Source: Paucihalobacter ruber (GTDB lineage: Bacteria; Bacteroidota; Bacteroidia; Flavobacteriales; Flavobacteriaceae). Taken from it: a stretch of DNA of 64,000 bases. Location: the NCBI RefSeq assembly GCF_006494535.1, contig NZ_VHIQ01000001.1, positions 62,001 to 126,000 of the forward strand, read 5' to 3'. The translations under genes were made by a program, and so were the position numbers. Shown here in pieces: positions 25,838 to 34,020 of the stretch (the stretch's first letter is position 1; each line of letters starts with the position of its first letter). The notes beneath the pieces were generated by a model that was not told the DNA's origin, did no database searches, and saw only the letters and a list, made by a program, of their open reading frames with translations.

Positions 25838-26911
25838 ATGATGAAAAGAATATTCCTAACTATAATTATTCATACCTTCCTTTTGCAATCCTGCAGCGAA
25901 CAGACTAAAAAAATTGATTTACAAAATAAAACTTCAGAAAGTGAAATTGAAAAAATTAATACTGTAACATCAAATACTTTTAATATTTCGCCCTTCACAA
26001 ATGGAAACGACCAAATAAACCAAGTTGTACGAGTCGTATTTCAAGATAGCAAAGGACATATTTGGTTTGGCACAGAAAACGGTGCATTTAAACTTAAAGA
26101 TAATTTATTAACTCACATCGAAAGTATTAGAAGCGAATTAGGAAAGGATGTAACCATCAAAGATATTACCGAGGATAAAGATGGTACAATATGGTTAGGG
26201 CATACGGATGGAATTACCAGTGTTGCTGGAGAAAAAGTGACAAATTATTACGAATCCGATGGTTTAATCAATAATGATGTTTGGTGTATTACAGCGGATA
26301 CTGAAGGAAACATTTGGATAGGAACAATAGCAGGTGTCTGCGTATTTGACAAGAAAAACTTTGTAAATTTCGAGTTGCCGGAGGGCATAAGGGACACAAC
26401 TGTTGGCGTATCAAGTACCAAGATGGTACATAACATATTAGAAGATACCAAAGGAAATTTATGGATAACCTCAAATGCAGGACTTTTTTCCTATTCAAAT
26501 AATAAATTAACCCATGTTTCAAAAGAATTGGGCATCAATACAAATTTTGTAAATATGCTATTTGAAGATAGAACGGGAGGTTTATGGATTTCATCAAAAG
26601 GAGGATTATACTATTTAAAAGATCATGTAGCAAAGAATATTATAAATAAAAACATTGAAATAGGAAAAGGCATAGGAAGTATTGCAGAAGATAAAGATGG
26701 AACAATTTGGTTTGTAGTCAATCAACATTTTTTATACACCTATAATGGCAAAGATCTCACAGAATTTCAAAAATCAGAGGAAAATAAAGGGCCTGTAGTG
26801 TTTCAAATCTACAAAGACCAAGACCAGAGGTTATGGTTTGTTGGTTTTGGTGGTGCCTATCGATTAGAAAATGGGAAATTCCTCAATATAACAAAGAATG
26901 GACCTTGGTAA
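25838..26911 (+). CDS. two-component-regulator propeller lipoprotein
   Basis: A 357-residue exported protein with lipobox LLQSC (Cys19) and a beta-propeller built from Reg_prop-type repeats, each ending in a WxGxxxGxxx-like strand: IWFGTENGAF, IWLGHTDGI, IWIGTIAGVC, LWITSNAGLF, LWISSKGGLYYL, IWFVVNQHFL, LWFVGFGGAYRL, i.e. about seven blades. Such propellers usually form the sensor part of hybrid two-component systems (HTCS) in Bacteroidota, but here no membrane helix, histidine kinase or regulator follows; the protein ends after the last blade. It is thus a stand-alone surface propeller, perhaps a ligand-binding protein. Confidence 0.85.
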   Translation: MMKRIFLTIIIHTFLLQSCSEQTKKIDLQNKTSESEIEKINTVTSNTFNISPFTNGNDQINQVVRVVFQDSKGHIWFGTENGAFKLKDNLLTHIESIRSELGKDVTIKDITEDKDGTIWLGHTDGITSVAGEKVTNYYESDGLINNDVWCITADTEGNIWIGTIAGVCVFDKKNFVNFELPEGIRDTTVGVSSTKMVHNILEDTKGNLWITSNAGLFSYSNNKLTHVSKELGINTNFVNMLFEDRTGGLWISSKGGLYYLKDHVAKNIINKNIEIGKGIGSIAEDKDGTIWFVVNQHFLYTYNGKDLTEFQKSEENKGPVVFQIYKDQDQRLWFVGFGGAYRLENGKFLNITKNGPW

Positions 26912-26932
26912 AACATACAAACGCACAATAGC

Positions 26933-27065
26933 ACCCGCAAGACATTGGTGGTTCAGTGTTACTCAACCAAATTTATAAATCATCAAGATCTGCTTCTCTG
27001 CATTCACATTGGCACTGTAAATAGACGCCTTTGGGTAACTGCAAAACTTTGTTCAGCGTTAGACT
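26933..27065 (+). repeat. attC-like element
   Basis: Left arm GCACAATAGCACCCGCAAG, interior GGTGGTTCAGTG, right arm TTTGGGTAACTGCAAAACTT then TGTTCAGCGTTAGAC. Left arm, GGTTCAG and right arm all resemble the element at 15672-15885 (GCACATAACAGCACC; GGGTTCAG; TTCGGGTAGCTGTAAAACGT), so the two are members of one family. Confidence 0.6.
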
Positions 27066-27164
27066 ATTTAATTTAAAACCAAGAATTAAGAATTGAGATA
27101 TCTCAAAAAAAACATTACATTTAATTTTTTAAAACAATGCCCTTATGAAGATAAATCAACACTC

Positions 27165-28280
27165 ATGAAAAAGCTAGTTGCAGTAACAGCATTTCTTTTA
27201 GGAACGTTTAATATCGTTGCTCAAATAACAAATGTTGAGATAAAGTTTGATTTACCAATAGTACTAAATGAATCATCAGGAGCTATATTTTTTAATAATC
27301 GGCTTATTACCCATAATGATGGGGGTAATGAAAACAAACTGTATGAATTAGATACCATTTCCGGATTAGTTACTAGAATCGTTACCATTATCAATGCTAC
27401 AAATGTAGATTGGGAAGACTTGGCGCAAGATCAAACATCCATCTACATTGGCGACATAGGCAATAACAGCGGAGCTAGAACCGATTTAAAAATTTATAAA
27501 ATAAATAAAAGTGATTATCTACTTTCCACCGATGTATCAGCAGAAATTATTAACCTTAGCTATGCCGATCAAGTAGATTTTACCCCTAACCCTAATCAAA
27601 CAGAATGGGATGCAGAAGCACTTATGTCTTTTGATAACAATAACTTATTATTGTTTACTAAAAATTGGGTTAATGGTACAACAAAAGCCTACCCCATCCC
27701 AAAAAATAGCGGCACCTATGCTGTAAACGCCTTAACGACAACTTTAACCAACGCCGGGTTAATTACAGGGGCAACCTATAATCCATTAACAGAAAAAATA
27801 TATTTAATAGGTTATAATTTAACCTTACAACCTTTTGTTTGGGTTTGCGAAAACTTTACAAACACTGATGTTTTTTCAGGTATTAATACGCAAACGTTTC
27901 TTACCGGACTGGGTTTTGAGCAAGCCGAAGCCATCACCCATATTAACGCTAACAGGTACTTTATAACATCCGAATCATTTAATATATCGCCCTTCTCAGA
28001 TACTGCCAAATTGATTTCATTTACAACAAACGACAATGTTTTATCTGTTGTAGTACAAGCCACAAGGGGCATTAATTTATATCCAAATCCTGTCAAAAAT
28101 ATATTGTTTATTGAGGGACAAGAACTTAATTTAATTGAAATTTATGATACCAAATCTGCACTTGTGTATCGAGGTTTTGACCAGACAGTAAATGTTTCGG
28201 CACTTAATAAAGGGCTATATTTGATTAAGATTAATTTTAAAGATGGTACAAACACTATCAAGAAGATAATTAAGGAATAA
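27165..28280 (+). CDS. secreted protein with T9SS type A sorting domain
   Basis: A 371-residue exported protein. The ATG at 27165 gives a proper signal peptide (MKKLVAVTAFLLGTFNIVAQ); the longer frame from 27093 would bury it. The middle has strand-rich repeats (NRLITHNDGG, YIGDIGNNSG, WDAEALMSF) like a propeller-type domain. The last 70 residues, from NLYPNPVKNILFIEG to IKKIIKE, form a typical type IX secretion C-terminal sorting domain, so the protein is probably secreted or bound to the cell surface. It follows an attC-like element. Function unknown. Confidence 0.85.
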   Translation: MKKLVAVTAFLLGTFNIVAQITNVEIKFDLPIVLNESSGAIFFNNRLITHNDGGNENKLYELDTISGLVTRIVTIINATNVDWEDLAQDQTSIYIGDIGNNSGARTDLKIYKINKSDYLLSTDVSAEIINLSYADQVDFTPNPNQTEWDAEALMSFDNNNLLLFTKNWVNGTTKAYPIPKNSGTYAVNALTTTLTNAGLITGATYNPLTEKIYLIGYNLTLQPFVWVCENFTNTDVFSGINTQTFLTGLGFEQAEAITHINANRYFITSESFNISPFSDTAKLISFTTNDNVLSVVVQATRGINLYPNPVKNILFIEGQELNLIEIYDTKSALVYRGFDQTVNVSALNKGLYLIKINFKDGTNTIKKIIKE

Positions 28281-28450
28281 TTCCTGTCTTGTACCACTTT
28301 TGATAAACCCAAACAGTGGCCTCAATCAAAAACAGACCTTAACAAATTTGCCAAAAAACTCCCAAAACCTCAGCCCTATTTTTGAAGAAGTACAAAGCTG
28401 AAAATTCATTTTTTAAGCAATTGATTGTTAAGTTATTTAAAGGTTTTAGT

Positions 28451-28458
28451 TATATTTG
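28451..28458 (+). promoter_or_regulatory. putative -7 element TATATTTG within third promoter-type repeat
   Basis: The surrounding AAGCAATTGATTGTTAAGTT and TTTAAAGGTTTTAGTTATAT resemble the repeats at 14.06 and 23.62 kb. It probably drives the gene at 28555. Confidence 0.55.
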
Positions 28459-28554
28459 AGACAATTAACTATCAATATCACCATTGGTAGGATACGGTTA
28501 TAAAAGTTGGTGATGTTTGAATTTGGTGGCAATTTGAGAAAACGAGAAAACAAA

Positions 28555-29328
28555 ATGAACCTAAAACAATTAGCAATTGTACTTTTAACAATTGCTCTGA
28601 TAAGTTGTAATTCGACACAAAAAGAAAAAAACTCAGATAAAACAGAAACCTATCCTGATATTAAAATTGTCGGCGCCATGAAAAATGTAATGTGGAAGGG
28701 CGAGTTAGGCAGTAGCATTGATCTCGACAGCATTTCAAACAAAAACGGACTTTATGGACTTGGACCGGTGAGCTATTTAACAGGTGAATTGCTAATTAAC
28801 AACGGAATAAGCTACGTCTCAAAAGTAACTTCAGACTCGACCATGACCGTTAAAAAAACATACGATACTTCTGCTCCCTTCTTTGTTTATGGAAATGTAA
28901 CGAAATGGCATGAGATTGAATTGCCTTCAAACGTGAAATCAATTCGAGATTTAGAGAAGTTCATTGGCGACAAAACAACAGAATTCAAAAGACCTTTTGC
29001 TTTTAAATTAATCGGTCAGGTTTCAAATGCTATTATTCATATTCAAAATTTGCCTAAAGGAACAAAAGTATCATCGCCAGATAAAGCACATCAAGGACAA
29101 ATAAATTACAATATTTCAAATGAAGATGCCGAAATAATTGGATTTTTCTCGACTCAACACAAAGGTATTTTTACACATCACGACTCATTTTTACATATGC
29201 ACTTAATAACAAAAGACGAAAGTAAAATGGGTCATTTAGACGAATTGGAAATTGAAAAAATGAAATTATATCTCCCACTGAACGAAATCTCCACATTTCG
29301 TAGCAAAACTAAATCTCAAAGCCCATAA
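28555..29328 (+). CDS. acetolactate decarboxylase-like lipoprotein
   Basis: 257 residues from ATG 28555, which gives a lipoprotein signal (TIALISC, Cys18); a longer frame to 28507 lacks a signal start. The mature part follows alpha-acetolactate decarboxylase: YGLGPVSYLTGELLINNG early, and the zinc ligands His214-x-His216 in LHMHL plus His227 in MGHLDE. The 11-residue spacing between the second and third His equals that of characterised enzymes. Those enzymes are cytosolic or secreted and turn acetolactate into acetoin; a lipoprotein version in the envelope is unusual. No acetolactate synthase lies nearby, so the true substrate may differ. Confidence 0.82.
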   Translation: MNLKQLAIVLLTIALISCNSTQKEKNSDKTETYPDIKIVGAMKNVMWKGELGSSIDLDSISNKNGLYGLGPVSYLTGELLINNGISYVSKVTSDSTMTVKKTYDTSAPFFVYGNVTKWHEIELPSNVKSIRDLEKFIGDKTTEFKRPFAFKLIGQVSNAIIHIQNLPKGTKVSSPDKAHQGQINYNISNEDAEIIGFFSTQHKGIFTHHDSFLHMHLITKDESKMGHLDELEIEKMKLYLPLNEISTFRSKTKSQSP

Positions 29329-29481
29329 AACTCCTCAAACGGTTAACCTTATTCAGAGCGCTACAGTCTATAAATCCCAAAAATTACAAGAAACTAAAAG
29401 CCCTTCTGTTAAACCCTAACACCACACCGCTATCTTTAACCATTTTTACGTAACTTTCTCGCATATTAAATCCAACACATC

Positions 29482-31203
29482 ATGCTAAAACACCTATGGC
29501 TGCTGCCGGTCCTGCTCTTATTGGGCTGCAACAGCAATACCAAACCCACTGAGGCTGCGAACCTTATTTTTAAAAACGGCAACATCTATACCGCCAACGA
29601 TGCCCAGCCCACCGCGAAAGTGGTGGCCGTTACCAACGGGCGCATTAGCTATGTGGGCGATGACGAAAGCGCCATCCCTACCAATGCCGCTACCCAAACC
29701 ATTAACCTCAACGGCCAAACCCTTACACCGGGCCTCATTGAAGGTCATGGGCATATTTTAGGTATTGGCTATAACGAGATGAATATAGATTTGCTTAACG
29801 TGAGCAATTACGATGAGCTACTGGAATTGGTGGCTGCAGCCGTCAAAAAAGCCGAACCCGGACAGTGGATTGTGGGTCGCGGCTGGCACCAAAGCAAATG
29901 GGTGCCGCAACCCGAGATACTGGTAAAGGGCTTTCAAACCCATGAACGCCTTAGTGCCATCACACCCAACAACCCCGTATTGCTACGCCATGCCAGTGGA
30001 CACGCTTCTTTTGCCAATGCCAAAGCCATGGAAATTGCCGGCGTTAAGCCCGAAACTGTCGCTAGCCTCTCTGCAACGCTTAAAGAAGGCGAAGGCGGCG
30101 AAATTATTGTTGATGATCAAGGTGTTCCCACCGGTATTTTAGTGGAACGCGCTACCGGCTTAATTGCCCGATACATTCCCGCCAACGACCGCGCTCAGGA
30201 TAAGCAGGCGCTGGTAATGGCACAAGAGGCCTGTTTGCGTTTGGGGATTACCGGTTTTCACGATGCCGGACAAAACCGTCAGGTAATTGATTTATTGCAG
30301 GAACTTCGCGACGAAAATGAGTTATCGGTGCGTATGTACGTAATGCTTACAGGCTTTGACGAAGACCTTCTCAACGAGTGGTACCAAAAAGGGCCAATGA
30401 TTGACAGTACCGAGCATTTGCTTGACATTCGCTCTATCAAACTCAACTGCGATGGTGCCCTGGGCTCACGCGGTGCATGGCTCTTGGAACCCTACAGCGA
30501 CCGCCCCGACCATTACGGTCATGAAACCCTGCCCATGTCTTTTGTAGAGAGCACCTCTAAAAAAGCACTGCAACACGGGTTTCAGGTCTGCGCACATGCC
30601 ATTGGCGACCGCGCCAACCGCGAAATCTTAGACCGCTACGAAATTGCTTTTAACACATACCCCGATAAAACCCAAGACCACCGCTTTAGAATAGAACACG
30701 CCCAGCACCTCAATCCATCAGATATTGGCAGATTTGCCGAGCTAGGGGTGATTCCTGCCATGCAGGCCATTCACATGGCGTCAGACCGACCTTGGGCTAT
30801 TGACCGTTTGGGAGAACAGCGCATTTTAGAAGGCGCTTACGTATGGCAAAAACTGCTGCAAACCGGCGTTAAAATTGTTAATGGTACCGATGCACCGGTA
30901 GAGCCCTTAGACCCACTGCCCAGTTTTTACGCCTCGGTATCGAGACGTACCTTAGCCGGTACTCCCGAAGGTGGTTATGAACCCGACCAAAAAATGACCC
31001 GTGAGCAGGCTTTAAAGTCGTACACCATTTGGGCCGCCTACGGCGCTTTTATGGAAAACGACAAAGGTAGCATTGAAGTAGGCAAACTGGCCGACTTTAC
31101 CGTATTCGACAAAGACGTTATGACCATACCCGAAGACGATATTTTAAACACCACCGTGCGCATGACCGTGATTGGTGGTGAGATTAAATATCAAGCAGAA
31201 TAA
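29482..31203 (+). CDS. amidohydrolase family lipoprotein (YtcJ-like)
   Basis: A 573-residue exported metal-dependent hydrolase. Lipobox LLLGC (Cys16). Amidohydrolase_3 features: LTPGLIEGHGHILGIG with His89 and His91, VCAHAIGDRAN, RIEHAQHL, and NGTDAPVEPLDP with the metal-binding Asp near the C-terminus. Members hydrolyse amide or ester bonds of small molecules. GC content is visibly higher than in the accessory region before it, more like the M28 gene that follows 22 bases downstream, with which it probably forms an operon of exported hydrolases. Confidence 0.9.
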   Translation: MLKHLWLLPVLLLLGCNSNTKPTEAANLIFKNGNIYTANDAQPTAKVVAVTNGRISYVGDDESAIPTNAATQTINLNGQTLTPGLIEGHGHILGIGYNEMNIDLLNVSNYDELLELVAAAVKKAEPGQWIVGRGWHQSKWVPQPEILVKGFQTHERLSAITPNNPVLLRHASGHASFANAKAMEIAGVKPETVASLSATLKEGEGGEIIVDDQGVPTGILVERATGLIARYIPANDRAQDKQALVMAQEACLRLGITGFHDAGQNRQVIDLLQELRDENELSVRMYVMLTGFDEDLLNEWYQKGPMIDSTEHLLDIRSIKLNCDGALGSRGAWLLEPYSDRPDHYGHETLPMSFVESTSKKALQHGFQVCAHAIGDRANREILDRYEIAFNTYPDKTQDHRFRIEHAQHLNPSDIGRFAELGVIPAMQAIHMASDRPWAIDRLGEQRILEGAYVWQKLLQTGVKIVNGTDAPVEPLDPLPSFYASVSRRTLAGTPEGGYEPDQKMTREQALKSYTIWAAYGAFMENDKGSIEVGKLADFTVFDKDVMTIPEDDILNTTVRMTVIGGEIKYQAE

Positions 31204-31225
31204 GAATTAAACAGTATCACAACCT

Positions 31226-32716
31226 ATGAGAGTATTTCAATTAGTTACACTGCTATTTTTAACAAGCATTGGCCTGATGGCACAATCTGAGGCAGACAAA
31301 GTACAGGCTACGGTAGATAAAGCGAGTATTGAAGGCCATATCTATTTTCTGGCAGACGATTTGCTAAAAGGTCGTGAAGCCGGCACTGCTGAAAATAAAA
31401 TAGCCGCTTCATATCTGGCCAACACGCTGCGCAGTTACGGCGTACAACCCAACCCCAAAACAGACAACTACTATCAGGAAGTTCGATTAAAAAAGACCTC
31501 ACCACCCAAAAATGTGAGCATCAGCCTTAACAACCAATCCTTACCCGATTATGCGATACTCAGCGCTGCCGAGTTATCGGTAAACAACAATGCTGTTTAT
31601 TTGGGTTACGGTCTGGAAGCTGATTACAGCAATAAGGATGTAACCGGTAAATTGCTTATTCTAAAAAGTGGAAGTGCCGAGACCAACGACTCTCGTGCGG
31701 CCTTTAGATTGAGACGTCAAAAACAGCAATTGGCACGAGAACACGGTGCCATTGGTATTGTGGAACTACTAAATGCCGAAGCACAAATGTGGAGTATTAT
31801 TGAACACAACTTTAACACCAGCCGTTTGGCTCTTGAAAACAACAATGATACCAACAGCGAGACCAATAATAATACCTTTGCTTATGTTTGGGTATTAGAC
31901 ACCGATAGCAAGCTGGCAGCCTCCCTTACACCGGGTACCAGCGTACCGGCCAAAGTAAACATGAGTGCCCCTGTTGAAGAAAGCCTGATTGATTACAATG
32001 TGATTGGTGTGGTTGAAGGCACCGACCCCCAGCTAAAAAACGAATACATCATCTATTCTGCCCATTATGATCACGTGGGTATAGGCGACCCCGACGACAC
32101 CGGCGATACCATTTACAACGGTGCCCGCGATAATGCTGTTGGTACGGTGACTGTGTTGAGCATGGCCGAGAATCTGGCCAAATACCCTACCAAGCGCTCT
32201 GCCCTGTTTATTTTGTTTACAGGAGAAGAAAAAGGACTACTAGGTAGTGAGTTTTATGTTGAGAATCCGGTATTACCACTGGAACAAATGGTATTTTGTT
32301 TTAACAGCGACAATGCGGGCTATAACGATACGTCTTTAGCCACCATAGTAGGTCTTAACCGCACTACCGCCACCCAACACATCACCACAGCCGCGGAAAC
32401 ATTTGGCCTAACCGCCACGGACGATCCCGCACCTGAGCAAGGTTTGTTTGACCGCAGCGACAACGTGCACTTTGCCGCAAAAGGCATTCCGGCGCCCACC
32501 TTTTCGTTAGGATTTACAGCCTTTAACGGCGATGTGACTAAGTACTACCACCGTCCCGGTGACGAAGCCGATACCTTAGACTATGATTATCTCTACAAGT
32601 TTTTTCAAGCCTATGTGTTATCCGGCAGAAATATTGGCAATGCAGCCGAAACACCGTTTTGGGTTGAAGGTGATAAGTACGAAGCGGTGGGAAAAACCTT
32701 ATATGGGTTGGATTAA
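31226..32716 (+). CDS. M28 family peptidase, exported
   Basis: A 496-residue aminopeptidase-type protein with a signal peptide (to about LMAQ, residue 20). An inserted PA-like region (about 110-240) precedes the Zn2 domain: SAHYDHVG (His), GARDNAVGT (Asp), FTGEEKGLLGS (Glu pair), NSDNAGYND (Asp). The order and spacing fit M28 enzymes with two zinc ions. It probably removes N-terminal residues from peptides outside the cytoplasm. Co-directional and close to the amidohydrolase gene. Confidence 0.92.
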   Translation: MRVFQLVTLLFLTSIGLMAQSEADKVQATVDKASIEGHIYFLADDLLKGREAGTAENKIAASYLANTLRSYGVQPNPKTDNYYQEVRLKKTSPPKNVSISLNNQSLPDYAILSAAELSVNNNAVYLGYGLEADYSNKDVTGKLLILKSGSAETNDSRAAFRLRRQKQQLAREHGAIGIVELLNAEAQMWSIIEHNFNTSRLALENNNDTNSETNNNTFAYVWVLDTDSKLAASLTPGTSVPAKVNMSAPVEESLIDYNVIGVVEGTDPQLKNEYIIYSAHYDHVGIGDPDDTGDTIYNGARDNAVGTVTVLSMAENLAKYPTKRSALFILFTGEEKGLLGSEFYVENPVLPLEQMVFCFNSDNAGYNDTSLATIVGLNRTTATQHITTAAETFGLTATDDPAPEQGLFDRSDNVHFAAKGIPAPTFSLGFTAFNGDVTKYYHRPGDEADTLDYDYLYKFFQAYVLSGRNIGNAAETPFWVEGDKYEAVGKTLYGLD

Positions 32717-32954
32717 TGGCTAACTATACACGAATACTGTTTTTGATTACGCTGTGAATAACTCTTATGACTGAGATTTGTGAGCCACGAATGCACGAAT
32801 AATCATTTTAGTTGCTCTGTGAAGTTTTTAACTTCATATAGAGAATGACTTAAATGTTAAATTCGTTGGCTTCGAAGTCTCCCGTCTTCGGAGCGTGACC
32901 TCGGACTGCGAATATTTTTTTATATTAGTCATCTCGATACAACACGATGAACTA
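32717..32954. other. intergenic stretch
   Basis: 238 bases, mostly non-coding. Contains GCCACGAATGCACGAATAAT (about 32783), a sequence type I recall as scattered in Bacteroidota intergenic DNA, and a CTCC/GGAG hairpin near 32880-32894. The ORF extension upstream of 32955 runs through this and has no signal-like start. Confidence 0.4.
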
Positions 32955-33758
32955 GTGAGAAATCTCTTAATTGTTATTTTCATAGGGCTTTTTCAAGCAG
33001 GCATCGCTCAAAGTATCAATAGCCATAAAACCTTTACCAAAGATTCGGTGTATATAGACCTGATCAATCCGTTTTACGCTCCTGTAGAGTTAACCATAGA
33101 GGCCTTAGAATCGATGGCGCCTTATATCAAAATTAAAAAGTATGCAGTATTGCAGCACGGGGATACCATTAAAAATGCGCTGGCCATACTAAGAAAACAT
33201 GTAAAAGACACGGCCCGGGTTGATGTTACCCTTTATGTGAGTTTTAAGGCCGGCTTTGGTGATCCCAACGACCAACCCGACGATTCGCTGTATTTGTTAC
33301 CATATCCAAAAGGCAAACGCTATAAAATTGTGCAGGGCTTTGGCGGGAAGTTTTCTCATAACCTAAAATCGTCTTTCCACGCCATAGATTTTGGATCACC
33401 CATTGGCGACACCATTACTGCCGCCCGGGGCGGAAGAGTGTTTTTGGTAAAAGAAGACTCTAAAGAACATTGTCGTACCCGCGCTTGCATGAGCAAGGCC
33501 AACAAAATTTTAATTCTGCACAGCGATGGTACCATTGCCAATTATGTACATCTTAATTTTAACGGTGCATTGGTGGATGTTGGAGACCTTGTAACAGCAG
33601 GTCAACCCATTGGCATTTCGGGTATGACCGGTTTTACTACTATACCGCATTTGCATTTTGTGGTACATAAAGCCCGTGGCGAAACCGTACCCGTTTACTT
33701 TAAAGGTATTGGAAAAACACCGTTAAAACAAGGTAAATTCTACCAACGCGCGCAATAA
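32955..33758 (+). CDS. M23 family peptidase (LytM/peptidoglycan endopeptidase-like), exported
   Basis: 267 residues from GTG 32955, chosen because it opens a normal signal peptide (VRNLLIVIFIGLFQAGIAQS). The C-terminal half is an M23 domain: HAIDFGSPIGDTITAARGG supplies His and Asp, and IPHLHFVVH the HxH zinc ligands. It probably cleaves peptidoglycan cross-bridges. Its last 41 codons lie inside the 243-bp repeat and recur, slightly diverged, at 39038-39162, on the far side of the glyoxylate module. The changes between copies are mostly silent or conservative, as between orthologues. Confidence 0.9.
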   Translation: MRNLLIVIFIGLFQAGIAQSINSHKTFTKDSVYIDLINPFYAPVELTIEALESMAPYIKIKKYAVLQHGDTIKNALAILRKHVKDTARVDVTLYVSFKAGFGDPNDQPDDSLYLLPYPKGKRYKIVQGFGGKFSHNLKSSFHAIDFGSPIGDTITAARGGRVFLVKEDSKEHCRTRACMSKANKILILHSDGTIANYVHLNFNGALVDVGDLVTAGQPIGISGMTGFTTIPHLHFVVHKARGETVPVYFKGIGKTPLKQGKFYQRAQ

Positions 33759-33876
33759 TTTTTAGTTAGAGCGCTTCACCGTTACACTGGTTCTTAAGGG
33801 TGAATTGAGCCAGTTTTTTTGGATGTTGTCGCTTTCGTTTTGTTTAGATAAATTGATTGGCAAATCGTTGATCATA
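33634..33876 (+). repeat. 243-bp direct repeat, left copy
   Basis: Aligns without gaps to 39038-39280 at roughly 90% identity. It contains the last 125 bases of the intact M23 gene, the short convergent gap, and the last 115 bases (minus strand, stop at 33762-33764) of the CarboxypepD-reg gene whose intact version is at 39166. Together with the right copy it brackets the aceB-aceA-regulator module. Confidence 0.92.
33762..33876 (-). pseudogene. 3' fragment of the CarboxypepD-reg gene
   Basis: 37 codons plus stop, equal to the C-terminus of the protein at 39166-40755 with a few substitutions (Thr to Ser before the last residue, for example). It is cut off at the repeat boundary. Confidence 0.8.
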
Positions 33877-33927
33877 GACACAAATTTAATCCTGAAATAA
33901 TAACTAAAAATTATACTGTTCAAATTA

Positions 33928-33955
33928 AAGGCACACTATAAATATAGCGTGCCTT
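33928..33955. terminator. probable bidirectional terminator after aceA
   Basis: AAGGCACACTATA-AA-TATAGCGTGCCTT hairpin, 13 bp with one mismatch, in the convergent gap between the repeat and the aceA stop. T-rich sequence follows on both strands. Confidence 0.65.
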
Positions 33956-34020
33956 ATTTTGCAAATCCTAAAATCGTTAAGTACTTACTAAACTAGTTTT
34001 TTTATAAATTGTTTTTTAGC

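Noticed and set aside
13941-29330. Prophage or transposon explanation for the accessory region
   Set aside because: No transposase, integrase, phage structural gene or terminal inverted repeat with target duplication was seen.
32895-32954. Upstream extension of the M23 gene
   Set aside because: The extension adds non-signal residues before an otherwise perfect signal peptide starting at GTG 32955.
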